Below, piece by piece: positions 28,501 through 40,463 of a stretch of 64,000 bases of DNA. The position numbers were made by a program, and so were the translations under genes. The first letter of the stretch is position 1, and each line of letters begins with the position of its first letter. The DNA is taken from positions 2,276,406-2,340,405 of the forward strand of contig NW_004450460.1 of assembly GCF_000321225.1 (NCBI RefSeq), read 5' to 3'. The notes beneath the pieces were generated by a model, which was given only the letters and a program-made list of their open reading frames with translations, did no database searches and had not been told where the DNA came from. Source of the DNA: Odobenus rosmarus divergens. Taxonomy: Eukaryota; Chordata; Mammalia; Carnivora; Odobenidae.

Positions 28501-31500
28501 CCTCGCCGGGGGAGGAGTCTTCTGGGCCATGACAGAGGTTTGGTCAATGGATCTCCTAAGGGCAGCATTTCTTACAGGGGCATCGGCGAGGTAGATTCCT
28601 CTGGTTTCCATTGAATCAGACTCGCAACAGTTAGAGCTGCTGGTGGCATCCTGGCATCCAACAGATTTGGGGCATAGGAGCCATCTTACTTTCACCTCCA
28701 CTGGAAGGGAAGAAGCTCTGCTGTTTCCCCTAACATTCCAAAGTCATGGGCTACTCCAAAGGCATACTGGCAATCAGTATCAATGTTTGCGGTCTTGCTT
28801 TTGGCTAAAAGGCACGTTCAAGTGAGGGCATCTATTTCAGCTGGTTTGAGCTGAAGCAGCCAAAGATAAGGGTCAGCCTCAATAACCTCCAAACTGTTAT
28901 CACATACCCAGCAAGAACTCACCACTTCCACAGTTCAGGTAAGAGTCCGTCCACCAGGAAAGATCAGTGTGTGTCAGAAGGGTTTCTTATAAGACCTCAC
29001 AAGAGGTTAACAGTTGATCTGCGAAAGTCAGATAGTCGTGGGGAATTCCATCAGTGGAAGAGGGAAGAAGGTAGCAGGGCTGAGACTGTTACAGTGAACG
29101 AGAGTGATGGGGGGGGGGGAGTCAGTAAGAGGACTTGGCAGGAGGAAGGAGCTTGCTGAAAAGTACTGGGCGTGGCGTGACTCAAAGAGAGCCTCTAAAA
29201 GCCTTGACGCATCAAGAGGGTTGAGGAAGATCCCCTATCTCTTCAGTAGCTTTCACTAAGGGTGGTGGCAGGCAGAGCTCTAAGGCAGGGGATGTATCCT
29301 CAGGCAGTGGACCTAACTGTTGGCCAGGATAACCTAGGGGTCTGTGACAGCCCCATGTTTTGGGATAAGTAGTCTGAGGGCATTCCCTTCCTTCTCATGT
29401 ACAAAACAGAAAAGGGTAGCTGATGATCTGGGTGTCTAAGGGTAGGTGGACTTACTACCTTCCTTCAAAGTCTTAAAGGAGAAGTTATATTGGTCATCCC
29501 AAACAATGGGATCCGGTTTGGTGTTCTTTTGTATGGCACAAAGGGGCTCAGCCATTAAGAGGTTTGGAATCCAACCGTGACTCAGCCCAAGAAAACCCTG
29601 TAATTCACATTTGATTTTGAGGTACAGAAAGTTTAAAATGCCTTGCAGTCTTTCAGGATCTAGGAGTAGTCCCCGTTCCCAGATTAAATTGTCCTAAACC
29701 TCGGACCAGAGGTTTGAACAAATTGCAATTTTTTTGTTTAAGACCTTGTGTTGAACAAGGTCTTTTTGAGAGCAGCCCTTCTGAAGGCAAGCAAAGAAGG
29801 AAATCATCTACCTAACTGTAGTAAGATGAAACCTCTAAAGAAGCCTATGTTATTTAAGTCAGCTGCTATAATCTGTGTGAAGAAAGAACTCTCAGTAAAG
29901 CCTTGAGGCATGACTATCCGTGTGTATTCTCATCCTTCCCAGGTAAAGGCAAAAGGGCTATTACATTTTTATATACACTGCTATCAAAAGGAATACTAAA
30001 AAAATGCACTGCATAAACTAACTACAGTTAAAAACAAAAACAAAAAACCTCCAGTAGGGCTGGATACCAATAGTGTGTACGGATTAGAGACAACAGGGTG
30101 GAGGAATTAACAGTGTTTACTGCCTTCACATGCCGGACCAATCTCCATCCTTGGGCATGGGGATTTTTATGGGTAAAATAGGGATATTTCAAGGACTACT
30201 ACAAAGGATAAGAGTCCTTATCGTCTTCTAGGATAGGCCTTATGTCCTGATAAGTCCTCTCATTATCTACAGGGTACTGATTTATTCTTGGGAGAGGTCC
30301 TGAGGGGTCAATCTGGATATTAATAGGAGGGGCACTATGAATTCTGCCTCAGTCTGTTGAGGATTTTGCCCAAAGAATGGGGGTACTAGGTTTAATAGTG
30401 GGGATGAGTCCAAAGTTTGGTCTTCTTTGGTCTGCAGAGTGCAATAAATGGGCTTGAATGTTCCTGAGTACTGGATTTGAAATCAAGGAATATTTTCCCT
30501 TTGGGAAAGAAAAAAAATGCAATGTATTTCCCCGGGAAATCTCATCCTAGATAAATGTATGTGAGCCAAATCGCTGAGGAGAAATGGTTGGTAGTCACGC
30601 AAAGGTCCCAGGTAAAAGGATGTGGGCTGAGAAACAGGGACATGTTGTAGTTTACCAGAGACCCCCTCTACCTGCACATACGTATTACTCCAAAGAAGGG
30701 ACAATTTGGGGTTGAGCACTGACAGAATAGTTCCTGCGTTGAGTGAAACGGTGAGAAAATTCATCCCTGATCTGGAGAAGAGTCTCCCCATCCTAAGTAA
30801 TTCCCCTCCCACAAGGCTGGGGAATAGTCCCCGTGTGCCCTCGGGGTCCCATCACTGGGGTGGATTTGGCCATTGCCTCTTAGGGGGTTGCAACTACTTG
30901 GACTTCAATTTATAGTGAGCCTTTTCCCAGTGGGCATACTGTCTGCAACAATGGCACAGTCCCGTAGGACACACCTGCTCTGTGGTCTCCATCTGTGGGA
31001 GGCTCAATGCCCGTCCCATAGAGGTTACTCTGACTAATGGTGTTAAGCCCCATTTACAACCATAGAATCAAACCCCACCGGGGTGGACTCAACATCTATG
31101 GGAAGCCTGGAATTTTCCTTGAAAATAGCTTAGACTCATGGACAGTCACAGACAGATTCAGCAGGCTTTTGGGTGAGTGCCTGAAACTTATTCTAGTCCA
31201 CGGGCTTGGGGAAAGCCCTTGGGATGACTTCATGCAGTCTTTTGGCCATGCTGCCAGCGTGGTCATGCAAAAGGGCTGGTGGCTGGTCTAGTTTAAACCC
31301 TAGAGATTATTTTCATCCAGCGCTGGGCCTGACCTTCTCCAACAACCACGTGGACTAACTGACAGAGATCGGAGACCAGGCTGGTAAATCAGGGTTACAA
31401 TATTAAATTCCTCCACCCATCTACAAGGACCCTCAGTTACCTTGGGGAGGTACTTAATTACAGCCCTAAGCTCAACTTTTGTCCATGGGGTGTAGGCACT

Positions 31501-31553
31501 TTGGGGTGGTTTAGCAACATCCTCAGAAGATCTAATTTTGAAAGGAAAAGTTT

Positions 31554-31759
31554 TTGTTTTGTTTTTTTTAAAGATTTTATTTATTTATTTGACAGAGAGA
31601 GAGAGAGCGTGAGAGGGAACACAAGCAGGGGGAGTGGGAGAGGGAGAAGCAGGCTTCCTGCTGAGCAGGGAGCCTGATGCGGGGCTGGATCCCAGCACCC
31701 CAGGATCATGACCTGAGCCGAAGGCAAACGCTTAAGCAACTGAGCCACCCAGGTGCCCC
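31554..31759 (-). mobile_element. SINEC inside the retrovirus
   Basis: Full SINE in reverse orientation. Target-site duplication GAAAGGAAA(A/G)GTTT at 31540-31553 and 31760-31773. It is nested, so younger than the retroviral insertion. Confidence 0.95.
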
Positions 31760-32494
31760 GAAAGGAAAGGTTTTAATGGGTTAAAGTTGATGAGGTTTCA
31801 GTGAAAGGAAGATCAGATAAAGGGGAGGGGTAAGGAGGCCACGAGGGGTATGGAAGGAGGTGGGGAAGTGAGGGTAGGAGGGAACCTTGGCTAGCGCCAA
31901 CAAAGAGGCCTCTGACACTTTATTTTTATCCATCTTTAGTTGTTTATTTGCTTCAGTCAGTTTGGAAACAATATTTTGTAAGGAGGCAATTTCAGAATCC
32001 TGAACACGTTTAGAAACCTCCAGATACCAATGAAAATAACTATCCCACCTGGACTGTTTAGTTTTGTAGCCATGGTCTTCTAACTTAGCTGGGAGAAAGA
32101 GAAGTCTCAAAAGGCTAAAGGTTCCCCATAATGGCCATCAGAGCCCTCAGTTACCCTTCTTAGTAAGACTGATCCACATAGGCAAAAACAGGCATGAGGG
32201 AGGAGGGAGGACCATCATTTTTTAAAATAAAACTGGTCAGAGTTCCTGAAAGGGGGACACCCTTAGAACATTTAGATGACTGGGATCCCATTATCAGATT
32301 AAGAACAAAAGAGGACTGACAAATCTTGAATAAAGTCTGAGGGTTCAACCAAAAGAAGGGAGAGCTAGATAACGGAGAGACTTACCAAACTGAAAGTTAT
32401 GGTGACTCGCGGAAGTGAAGAGCACAAAGGGCTCAGATATGGGTACCTTGCTCGATTCTGGGGGTCGTCACTCCTCAGTGGCTGGCTCCTTCAG

Positions 32495-32512
32495 ATCCCA
32501 CTCCTGACACCA
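32495..32512 (-). other. Retroviral primer binding site, tRNA-Leu type
   Basis: The minus strand reads TGGTGTCAGGAGTGGGAT, complementary to the CCA-tailed 3' end of a tRNA-Leu (CAG-type). It sits immediately next to the CA end of the LTR, the expected spacing. Confidence 0.85.
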
Positions 32513-32913
32513 TGTAATGTCAACCTAAAAGAAAAGAGGTAAACTGAGGCAAGGTTGAGTTACCAGACCTTGCGTTTCTGTGGGAATAACAGAGAAGCTG
32601 TGATTTGGGACACGCAAACTGCAGTGAGCCACAGAGTGAGCTACAGAACTACTTTGTGGGAAGAGTACAAAAGGGGAAAATCCAGTAAAAGTATCACCCA
32701 GTGAGTCCACTGGCTCAAAGATAAGCAGGAGAGATTCTTGGCAGGTGCTCACTAATTGTAGAGTAAGTTCTGATCTTCTGTAAATAAGGATTTGTGGGAA
32801 ATCAGTCTTAGTCTTACTTTTCTGAAAGCGAGTCCATGAGATTCTCCATCTCATTTCCTTTGGTTCCATTCTAGATTAAAATCCTCGCACATTTCAGATC
32901 CAGACCCTCCTGA
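32513..32913 (-). repeat. 5' LTR of the endogenous retrovirus (visible part)
   Basis: It ends ...CATTACA directly beside the primer binding site, giving the canonical CA terminus. It aligns along most of its length with 25081-25510 (shared GGGGAAAATC(C/T)AGT, GAGATTC, GGGAAATC, GAGATTCTCC, TTCCATT(C/T)TAG). The outer boundary above 32913 is not clear. Confidence 0.78.
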
Positions 32914-34016
32914 CCTTTCCCTACCACCACCAACCACTTCACTTCCTGCTGCCACTTCCACCTGCTTAACTCAAGATGACTGCAGCTGTCCTTGGCACAG
33001 ATGACAATCAACAGCTCAGTCAGAGTCAGGATCCCGCAGTGCAGCAGCATTCCCGAGAAGGACACGGTCTAAAAAAATGGCGTAACAATGCTCCTCCTAT
33101 GCTGTGCACTATGCGGTCCCCGGGCTCTAAGGAGCATCCAGCACAATAGCTATTGAGTGAACACATGCCCCACTGTGGGACACAGGCCAAAGAGCTTCAC
33201 CTTCCTGTGGAATGATGCCACTCCAAAGTAACAGACTCCCTTCACACAACGATCCACTTTATTTCCAACTAGGTGAAGCCATGCGCTATTTAACACTATT
33301 TCTAGTAACATGATGACAAAGCAGTTAAGTTAAACCCGACACAACACCTGTGAAAACAAGACAAAGTGCTCAATCAAGGACAGGAGAAGGCCTGCTTACA
33401 CAACAGGAAAGAGCAAACCCAGGACTCAACATCTAGAACACAGCACACACACAGTGACCTGGTTCTGAAGCCTACCCCTGCTGTCTCCTAGCTGTGAAAC
33501 CGGGCCTCCGACACCCACAAACTATACAGGGCCTCCCGAGGGGCTGCTGTTGACGACAGAACGACGCGGGCGAGGCGCCCAGCACACGGCCCGCCACAGG
33601 CCTCCTCCAGCTTCCGTAACTGCAACACAATTACACACTGCCCTGCTGCTTGTCAGAGAGCAGCAAATCCAGTTCCTCTCAACAGTTCTCCCTTTATATA
33701 ACGAAAAATAATCTAGAGTTGGTGACATTATAAACAAGCTAGAGTTCCATTTGTTAATTTTCAAGTTTAGCAATCCCGACTAGTTCAAATAGAAAATTAC
33801 AAGGAACTACCAAATTTGCAGGTTTGAGAAATACAACCATCTATTCATTTTAAATGTTGGTATGCTGAAGCCTCATCTGAAGGTCTCCTTCACCTAAATG
33901 GCAATCATATTAAAATATGAACAGGCCACCAGGCAAAAGAATATTCAGAAATATAAAAGAATACAGCAGTTCAGGTCCTTCCCAGGACTAACAACTTTCA
34001 CTGAGTCTACAATTCT

Positions 34017-34204
34017 TTTTTAAGATTTATTTATTTATTTATTTGAGAGAGAGAATGAGAGATAGCACGAGAGAGAAGAGGATCAGAGGGAGAAGCAGAC
34101 TACCTGCCGAGCAGGGAGCCCAATGCGGGACTCGATCCCGGGACTCCAGGATCATGACCTGAGCCGAAGGCAGTCGCTTAACCAACGGAGCCACCCCGAC
34201 GCCC
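34017..34204 (-). mobile_element. SINEC (minus orientation)
   Basis: Complete SINE with (ATTT)n tail. Perfect 15-bp target-site duplication TGAGTCTACAATTCT at 34002-34016 and 34205-34219. Confidence 0.97.
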
Positions 34205-34413
34205 TGAGTCTACAATTCTAAATTTGGATTGGCATGCAAATTTCCATGATTATACAAATAAATGTTTTGCTTTTATTTATGTAAGATACCTCACAACCCT
34301 ACTTATGGATTTTTAACCCAAACCAAAAAATTGTTTTCATGGGGAAAAAATCTTTAGTTTTTGTGGCAAATTATCCACTATAACTAAATTCCTAATTTAA
34401 AAAACATTCTATA

Positions 34414-34533
34414 GGGGCGCCTGGGTGGCTCAGTCAGTTAAGCATCCAACTCTTGATCTCAGCTCAGGTCATGATCTCAGGGTGAAGAGTTTAAGCCCTG
34501 GGTTGGGCTCCATGCTGGATGTGGAGCCTACTT

Positions 34534-34536
<3 letters not shown>
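34414..34536 (+). mobile_element. SINEC, older subfamily, tail expanded to CA repeat
   Basis: GGGGCGCCTGGGTGGCTCAG head, AACTCTTGATCTCAGCTCAG body and GGATGTGGAGCCTACTTAAAA end, continuing without a break into (AC)n. Confidence 0.92.

Positions 34537-34580
<44 letters not shown>
34537..34580. repeat. (AC)22 microsatellite
   Basis: Uninterrupted AC dinucleotides growing from the tail of the preceding SINE. Confidence 0.97.
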
Positions 34581-34582
<2 letters not shown>

Positions 34583-35432
34583 CACTTAGTCTACAGCTAG
34601 AGTAAGCATATAGTTTCAAACTGGGCCATTTCTAAGAGACTAAGTAGGAGTAAGGTGGGGAATGTGGTCATCCTTCACATAACCAAAATTTTCATACGTT
34701 ATCTACCTTTAGTCAAAGGTCCTCAATATCTTCCCGTGAAATAACTGAATAACTAAAATTAAGTTAAATATAACCCAATGCCTCTGTAAGACTTCAGAAT
34801 TGCATTACAGTCTATAATTTTTATTCAATGAGGGTGGTGTTAATGACATGGTTCACATAAAAGTCTAAGGGATGGTGATCCTACCCTATGAACCTAAGAT
34901 GGAGTCTGATCAGCCCTGGCATACAGGTCCAAGTCCTCCAGGAGTACCGGATCCTGTTTTAGCTTAAGACCACATCAGAAAGGAGAAGAACCATCTAGTC
35001 TAAGAAGGAATCAAGATACCCCCTGCAAGAAATCCCCACGTTTCCACTCACAAAACCTGGCCAATATATGAAGCCCTGGGACAGTCCAGATCTCATTTAT
35101 ATTGCCCTGACAGATTTTTTTATCTAGCCTATCATTATGTTCCTTAGCATTAGAGGGTAATTGTGTTGGATCCAGTATGCAAGTAAGCAAGCAAAAACAT
35201 GTCTAAAGTAAACAACCAAATAACTTCTGCAAGTTTCTAAACTAATGTAAAGTGTCCTTGTTAACTATGCTTGTTCTCTTAGCAAAGAGTGCCCAGGTCC
35301 TAAGCTCCTAAAGATAGTCTTGAAATTGGATTCAAACTAATTTCGATCGTATATGTTAACTGATAATCTAATACATGTTCTTCCTTTCTCTTTGGACATT
35401 TATAAAATTTTTTAATTAAGAAATCATACGTA

Positions 35433-35610
35433 GGGGTGCCTGGGTGGCTGCTGGCTGAGTGTCCGACTCTTGGTTTTGGCTCAGGTCATGATCCCTCGGG
35501 CAGTGAGATGGAGTGCACGTCAGGAGGCAGCTTGAAGATTCTCTCTCTCTCTGCCCCCCCACTCGCATGGGCATGCTCTCTCTCAAATAAATCTTTAAGA
35601 AAAAAAAAAA
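35433..35610 (+). mobile_element. SINEC (diverged)
   Basis: GGGTGCCTGGGTGGCTG head, a TCTTGGTTTTGGCTCAGGTC older-type body, CT-rich run, AAATAAATC and a poly-A tail. Flanks AAATCATACGTA and AAATCACACATA look like a decayed target-site duplication. Confidence 0.9.
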
Positions 35611-35774
35611 AAAATCACACATATATGTTTACAGATGCACTAAGATTGGAGAATAGTTCATTACTACATGTAGGTGTTAGATAAGGGGGATCGTTACTTT
35701 TGCATGTTTTAAACTTTCTATTACCATGTTTAAAGGAAAAAAAAAAAAAAGGATGGGTAAACAGTGCAAGTTTC

Positions 35775-35860
35775 CCACTGAAGAACAAGTTCCATGAGGG
35801 CAGGGAGCTGTCTACTTGCTCAACGCAGCAATCCCTGGAGCCAGCACAGGACTTGGCAGG
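35775..35860 (+). mobile_element. L2-like fragment
   Basis: It contains 'AACAAGTTCCATGAGGGCAG' and 'GAGCTGTCTACTTGCTCAAC', resembling the 3' part of LINE-2. Short and uncertain. Confidence 0.45.
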
Positions 35861-36320
35861 ACCCAGCGGCCAGGCAGTCTCTGCTTTCCTCACTCACTGC
35901 CGTGGGGTCAGAGCCCGCCCCTGCCTGCGCACAACATGGCATCAGGGACTCCACACACACCTTAGTCTCTCCCATGGAGTTTGTGAACACACAGAGCAAG
36001 TTGTGTCTGCTTACAAGATCTAACTGCCACCAGACAACAGTGGACCATCTCTTCAGAAACTTGCAAGAGACCAAGCCCTCAGTTTTCTGGAAGAAAATAA
36101 AAAATGTATTTCCTTTCCTTAACCAAACACTCTATTTTTACTCAGGGCAAAGTGGCTCTTCATTGCTACATGTCCAGTTTCCTCTAACACTCTCTCTTCT
36201 CTACAATTCATTAGTATATGACTAAATGAGGCAAACATTTCAAAATTGCCCTTATCCAGTATTTAAAAGTCTTGTCACTCTGTAAGGTCTTCCCTCTTCA
36301 CCTTATTTAAAAATCACAAC

Positions 36321-36505
36321 TGGGGTGCCTGGGTGGCTCAGTCAGTTAAGCATCTGCCTTTGGCTCAGGTCATGATCCCAGGGTCCTGAGATCGAGCCCC
36401 ATGTCGGGCTCCACACTCAGCTTGGAGTCTGCTTAAGAGTCTCTCTCTCTCCCTCTGCCCCTGCCCCCTGCTCTCTCTCTAAATAAAATCTTAAAAAAAA
36501 AAAAA
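36321..36505 (+). mobile_element. SINEC
   Basis: Complete SINE. Perfect target-site duplication AAAAATCACAAC at 36309-36320 and 36506-36517. Confidence 0.96.
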
Positions 36506-36539
36506 AAAAATCACAACCATCCAAGTCCCTACTCCTCTA

Positions 36540-36700
36540 CTTTTCTTCTCAAAAGCACCTACCACCATCCAACTTGTTTATCTGTCTCCCACCACGAAAA
36601 TATAGGAAGGCAAGGCCCTTTGTTTTGTTCAGAGTGATACCCCAGTACCTAGAACTATGCCAAGCACAGAGAGGTTCATGAACGAATGAATGGATACAAG
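36540..36700 (+). mobile_element. L2-like 3' end fragment
   Basis: It shows 'GTTTATCTGTCTCCCACC', 'CCCAGTACCTAGAACTATGC' and 'CAAGCACAGAGAGGTTCATG' then 'AACGAATGAATGG', matching the usual L2 tail wording. Confidence 0.6.
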
Positions 36701-37085
36701 GCATTGAAAGCTATTTTCCTACACATACGCAATGTTTTAAAGTGTAATACTTACAACTGCATTCTTATAACCTTTGTACGTAAATGTCTGAGGTGTACAG
36801 TCAATCTCTCTACCACAAAACTGATGGAAATCATCTCCTCTTGTTTGAAACAGTCTTTTGGATAATATTAAAATGCCCAGTACATAAAGTCAGGAACCCA
36901 GACCGGAAGCACATTTAGTTTCAACAGTTGGCAGAGTATACTTTTAAGAGGAAATTTAAGGCGACACAGTGAGTGGTCAAGATCAAAAAGTATAGGTCAC
37001 AAAGTGCTCTCTTATAGTTTCCTTACTACAAAAACACACTGCCTCTCCTGTTACTAAATACTCATGAAATTAAAATTAAATGGCA

Positions 37086-37271
37086 GGGGCGCCTGGGTGG
37101 CTCAGTTGGTTAAACAACTGCCTTCGGCTCATGTAATGATCCTGGAGTCCTGGGATCAAGTCCCACATCGGGCTCCCTGCTCAGTGGGGAGTCTGTTTCT
37201 CCCTCTGACCCTCCCCCCTTCTCATGCTCTCTCTCTGTCACAAATAAATAAATAAAATCTTTAAAAAAATT
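37086..37271 (+). mobile_element. SINEC
   Basis: Complete SINE. Target-site duplication AAATTAAATGGCA at 37073-37085 and 37272-37284, perfect. Confidence 0.95.
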
Positions 37272-38747
37272 AAATTAAATGGCAAAGGAAAGCAGCCCTG
37301 CCTTCTCTGAAGAGGACAGGGTAGAAAACCAATGGCTGTCAAATGAAAACAAATCTATGTCATCACAAATCTACTTCTTAAAAATTTCCTAGCAGTCGAA
37401 CACAAAATTCTTCACTGCGTATTGATAAGGGTCTCCCACGGGATAAGGACAAATTCCCCACCTGCAGTTTGGGGACACAAGTACTTGCTAAATAAAGGAG
37501 GAGCGATCACACAAAGTAAGGGAAGCCCGGATGACAGTGACTTCTTGTGAAGACCCTGCTCTGGCCACTTGTAAAATCTCCCAGTGGCGGAATGGTCAAG
37601 CTAGGTAATCACCACCTTTTCACCATGGATGCCTAAACACATTTCCACTTCAAGTAAGCACCTCTGAGGCAGCAATTCCAGACCAAACCCCCCAGAAACT
37701 CCTCACTGCTGCCTCATCATTCACACCCGGCCATCAGGGCCAGTGCTGGATGCCAGCAATATGGGGTTCTGCCTATTTCACGAAGCTGGTGGCCGTAGGC
37801 CTTTGGGAATTTATATCACCCTCCTGCCCACAGATACTACATACTATTGTTCCAAAACAAACAAATTTAGATTCTCTGGCAAAATTTCTGGCAATACAAC
37901 ATAAGCTTCTGAAAACAGTTTTAAAACATCTTTAAAAAAATGTGGACAACAAAGAGAAAGCAAGAAAAAAAACTCTAAAGTAATTCTACACTCTACTATG
38001 CCATTTATACATTCCCATTTGCGGTCACCTCCACCTAATACTGAAAGACCTACCCTCAACCACTCAAGAAAAGAAAAACGTTGAGGACGTCAATCACAAC
38101 ACTGGCTGGTCAGCACTGCAGATACAGGAAACTGATATGCTCCCAGCACCAAGGGGCTGCTAAAACCCGGACAGGCTAACCGAAACACTGTCATTAGAGA
38201 TTCAAATACAAATTCACACACTGTAATGACAAACACACCCCAACTCTGTGGACTTCATCTCTACAGAATTATGAACTACCTCATACAGATAAAAATCTCT
38301 ACACTCAAAATACCACAGAAGAGTCTGGCAATCCACACAGCCGATCCACACCACTAAAAAAATGTCTGTACATATTTAGAGGACAATAATCCTAAAGCAG
38401 AAGTAAACTTTTCAGGATTCAGTTTACTGACACCATCAAAACAAATGATTAAATTCGCTAAAGAATCCAATCTCTCCAATCACTATTCTATAATCGTTTT
38501 GAAAAATAATGCAAAATTCAGGAATGCATTTAGATGTTACTTTATGACACAGAGGTACAAATAAACTGCAGTATCACTGGTAAACCAAGAAAAAAAAAGA
38601 CTGCAAATAAATGTGTAGCAACAGGTATTTCGGACAGCGCTATGCTGTTGGAATAACTGTTTTACATAAATAACTATTTCGAGAACAATTATTTTCCTCA
38701 TACCAGAAGCAGCCGCCTTAAAATTCTAGTTAAAATGTTCCCTAAGT

Positions 38748-38913
38748 GGGACGCCTGTGTGGCTTAGTCGGTTAAGCCGCTGCCTTGGGCTCGGGTCATG
38801 ATCCCAGGGATCCCTCTGGGATCAGCGGGGAGCCTGCTTCTCCCTCTGCCTGCCGCTCCCCCTGCTTGTGCTCTCTCTCTGACAAACAAATAAAATCTTA
38901 AAAATAAATAAAG
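38748..38913 (+). mobile_element. SINEC (shortened body)
   Basis: ACGCCTGTGTGGCTTAGTCG head and AAACAAATAAAATC tail, with part of the middle missing. Flanks GTTCCCTAAGT (38737-38747) and GTTCCTAAGT (38914-38923) form the target-site duplication. Confidence 0.92.
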
Positions 38914-40340
38914 TGTTCCTAAGTAATCTGCCAATCTGCCTACCTTATCTACAAAATGAGTCCCTTTTGTCACCACGACGTTGTAAGAAATTAAACTCTG
39001 CCAACCCTATTTCTATTGACCAAAAAGGTCTTATCTTCCCCTGATCCTCTGAAATCTCGCAGTAGGAACATTTACCTCAAAAGACGAATGAAAAAAAAAT
39101 TCCTTATCCCGAAACAAGTAAAAAAGCAGCTAGTAAATGGAGAAACTTCACGTGCCCGGGTTTCACTTCCCTGGCAACGGCACACGTCCCGCTTCATCTC
39201 TGGATTGGCTCCCCCTCCTGCCGCCACCCGGCTTTCGCTCAAGCTCACTGGACATCTGCAGATTATTTCCTGCACCAGCCATCACTCACGGCAGGCTGAA
39301 ATAATTTCCAGACTCTACTGGGGGACGCATTTAGCGATCGGTAAGGATCCCAGAAGTCTGAGCGGGAAGCGATCGCCGGGCTCAAACCGTCCCGGAGGGG
39401 ACGCAAGCTGGGCTCCGTAGAACTTTTTTCTCCCGCTCTGCAGAAGCAGGAACGCCGGGTCAGGTCCGAGCCGCCTGCGCCTTCACGCAAGCTGTACCGC
39501 CTCGGACGGACCGCTGTCATTGGCCGGCCAGCGCCTTGGGCCTCCCGAGCAGTGGGCCCGGAGGACACCAGGTACCGGGTCATTACGAAACCAGAGAGCA
39601 CGTGCGAAGAGGCGAGCCGCGCCCCCGCGGTGCAGCCCCGGCCCGCGTCCGGCCTTCCGCGCCACAGCCGGCACTGCGGGGAGGCGGTGCCGGACCCACG
39701 ACTCCTTCCTCTCGGAGCCTAGCACAGCGCACACCCGCAGCAGCACGTCCCGGGGACACCACCCTCCCCCACCCCCGGCAGACGGCGCGGACGGGCGGGT
39801 CTTATCGCGACCACACGGTCCTCCGCTGGCACGCGGCGGGCGCGCTCAGAACAGCGAGCCCCGGGCGGACGGCGGCTCGGCAGTCCGGTGAAGACGCACC
39901 GCCGTGGGCGCCGCCGGCGTCTCTGAGCTCAAAGACGAACGTGGAACTTTGCCGTCTCCGTCCCCGTCCCGGTCCCGAAGGGCGGCTTCCCCGCAGGCAC
40001 AACCCCGCGCCCCGAAAACAAAGGGGCCCGCGGCTACCGCTCCCCTCGCGGTCACGGCCAGCCGGGCAGACCGCCACGCGGAAACAAAGCGCCTCCTGAC
40101 CTTCAGGGCCGCGCCGGGGAGGGGGGCGGGGCGGCGGGTCACCCACGGCCGCCCTCTCCCCGCCGCCCGCCGCCGCCCGCCACCCCGGGCTCCCCGCCGG
40201 CCTCCCCGCCAGCCCGGCTGCCGCCCCGCCCCTGCCCGCCGAGGCCTGCTCCCACGGCGGCCCCGGGCCTCGCGCCCGCCGCCCTGGGCCCCCGCTGCCC
40301 CGGCTCAGGCCCCTAGCCGGCCGCCCCAGCGCGCCGTTAC

Positions 40341-40430
40341 CCGGTCAAGCGCCTCGCGTCCACTCCTCACGCCTCCTGCGGCTGCGGCAGTGGCGGCGGC
40401 AGTGGCCTTGCTCGCTCCAGGGGCTGCGCC
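40341..40430 (-). other. NAP1L4: NAP1L4 exon 1, noncoding 5' UTR
   Basis: On the minus strand a GTAAC splice donor (plus-strand 40336-40340) lies inside the CpG island, about 120 bp downstream of a CCAAT box. No ATG-led reading frame in this segment joins the NAP1L4 frame, so it is read as noncoding. The 3' boundary is seen in the sequence. The transcription start is inferred and uncertain by tens of bases. Further small 5' UTR exons in the long first intron cannot be excluded. Confidence 0.65.
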
Positions 40431-40458
40431 GCCGTGGCCGCCAACAACACCGCCTTCC

Positions 40459-40463
40459 ATTGG
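40459..40463 (-). promoter_or_regulatory. NAP1L4: CCAAT box of the NAP1L4 promoter
   Basis: Minus-strand GGCCAATGG about 120 bp upstream of the exon 1 donor, in the range expected for an NF-Y site. Function is inferred. Confidence 0.6.

Larger units (their letters stand above)
25081..32913 (-). mobile_element. Degenerate endogenous retrovirus, minus orientation (whole element)
   Basis: Two diverged direct repeats (about 25081-25510 and 32513-32913) flank about 7 kb. Just inside the upper one, on the minus strand, is an 18-nt match to the 3' end of tRNA-Leu, as expected for a primer binding site. On the minus strand the interior has a decayed gag zinc-knuckle-like segment near 30905-30960 and a V-D-D-F motif resembling a reverse-transcriptase active site near 29800-29810, off-frame with the sequence just before it. 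No ORF over 110 codons survives in the interior, so it is non-functional. Class is uncertain (gag/pol look class I-like). A SINE interrupts the gag region. Confidence 0.8.
22719..40340 (-). other. NAP1L4: NAP1L4 intron 1 (17.6 kb)
   Basis: Joins noncoding exon 1 to the ATG exon. It is filled with an L1 3' end, the retroviral element at 25.1-32.9 kb, about ten SINEs and a CA microsatellite. The stretches 23.7-25.1, 32.9-34.0 and 37.3-38.7 kb show nothing recognisable. Confidence 0.85.
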
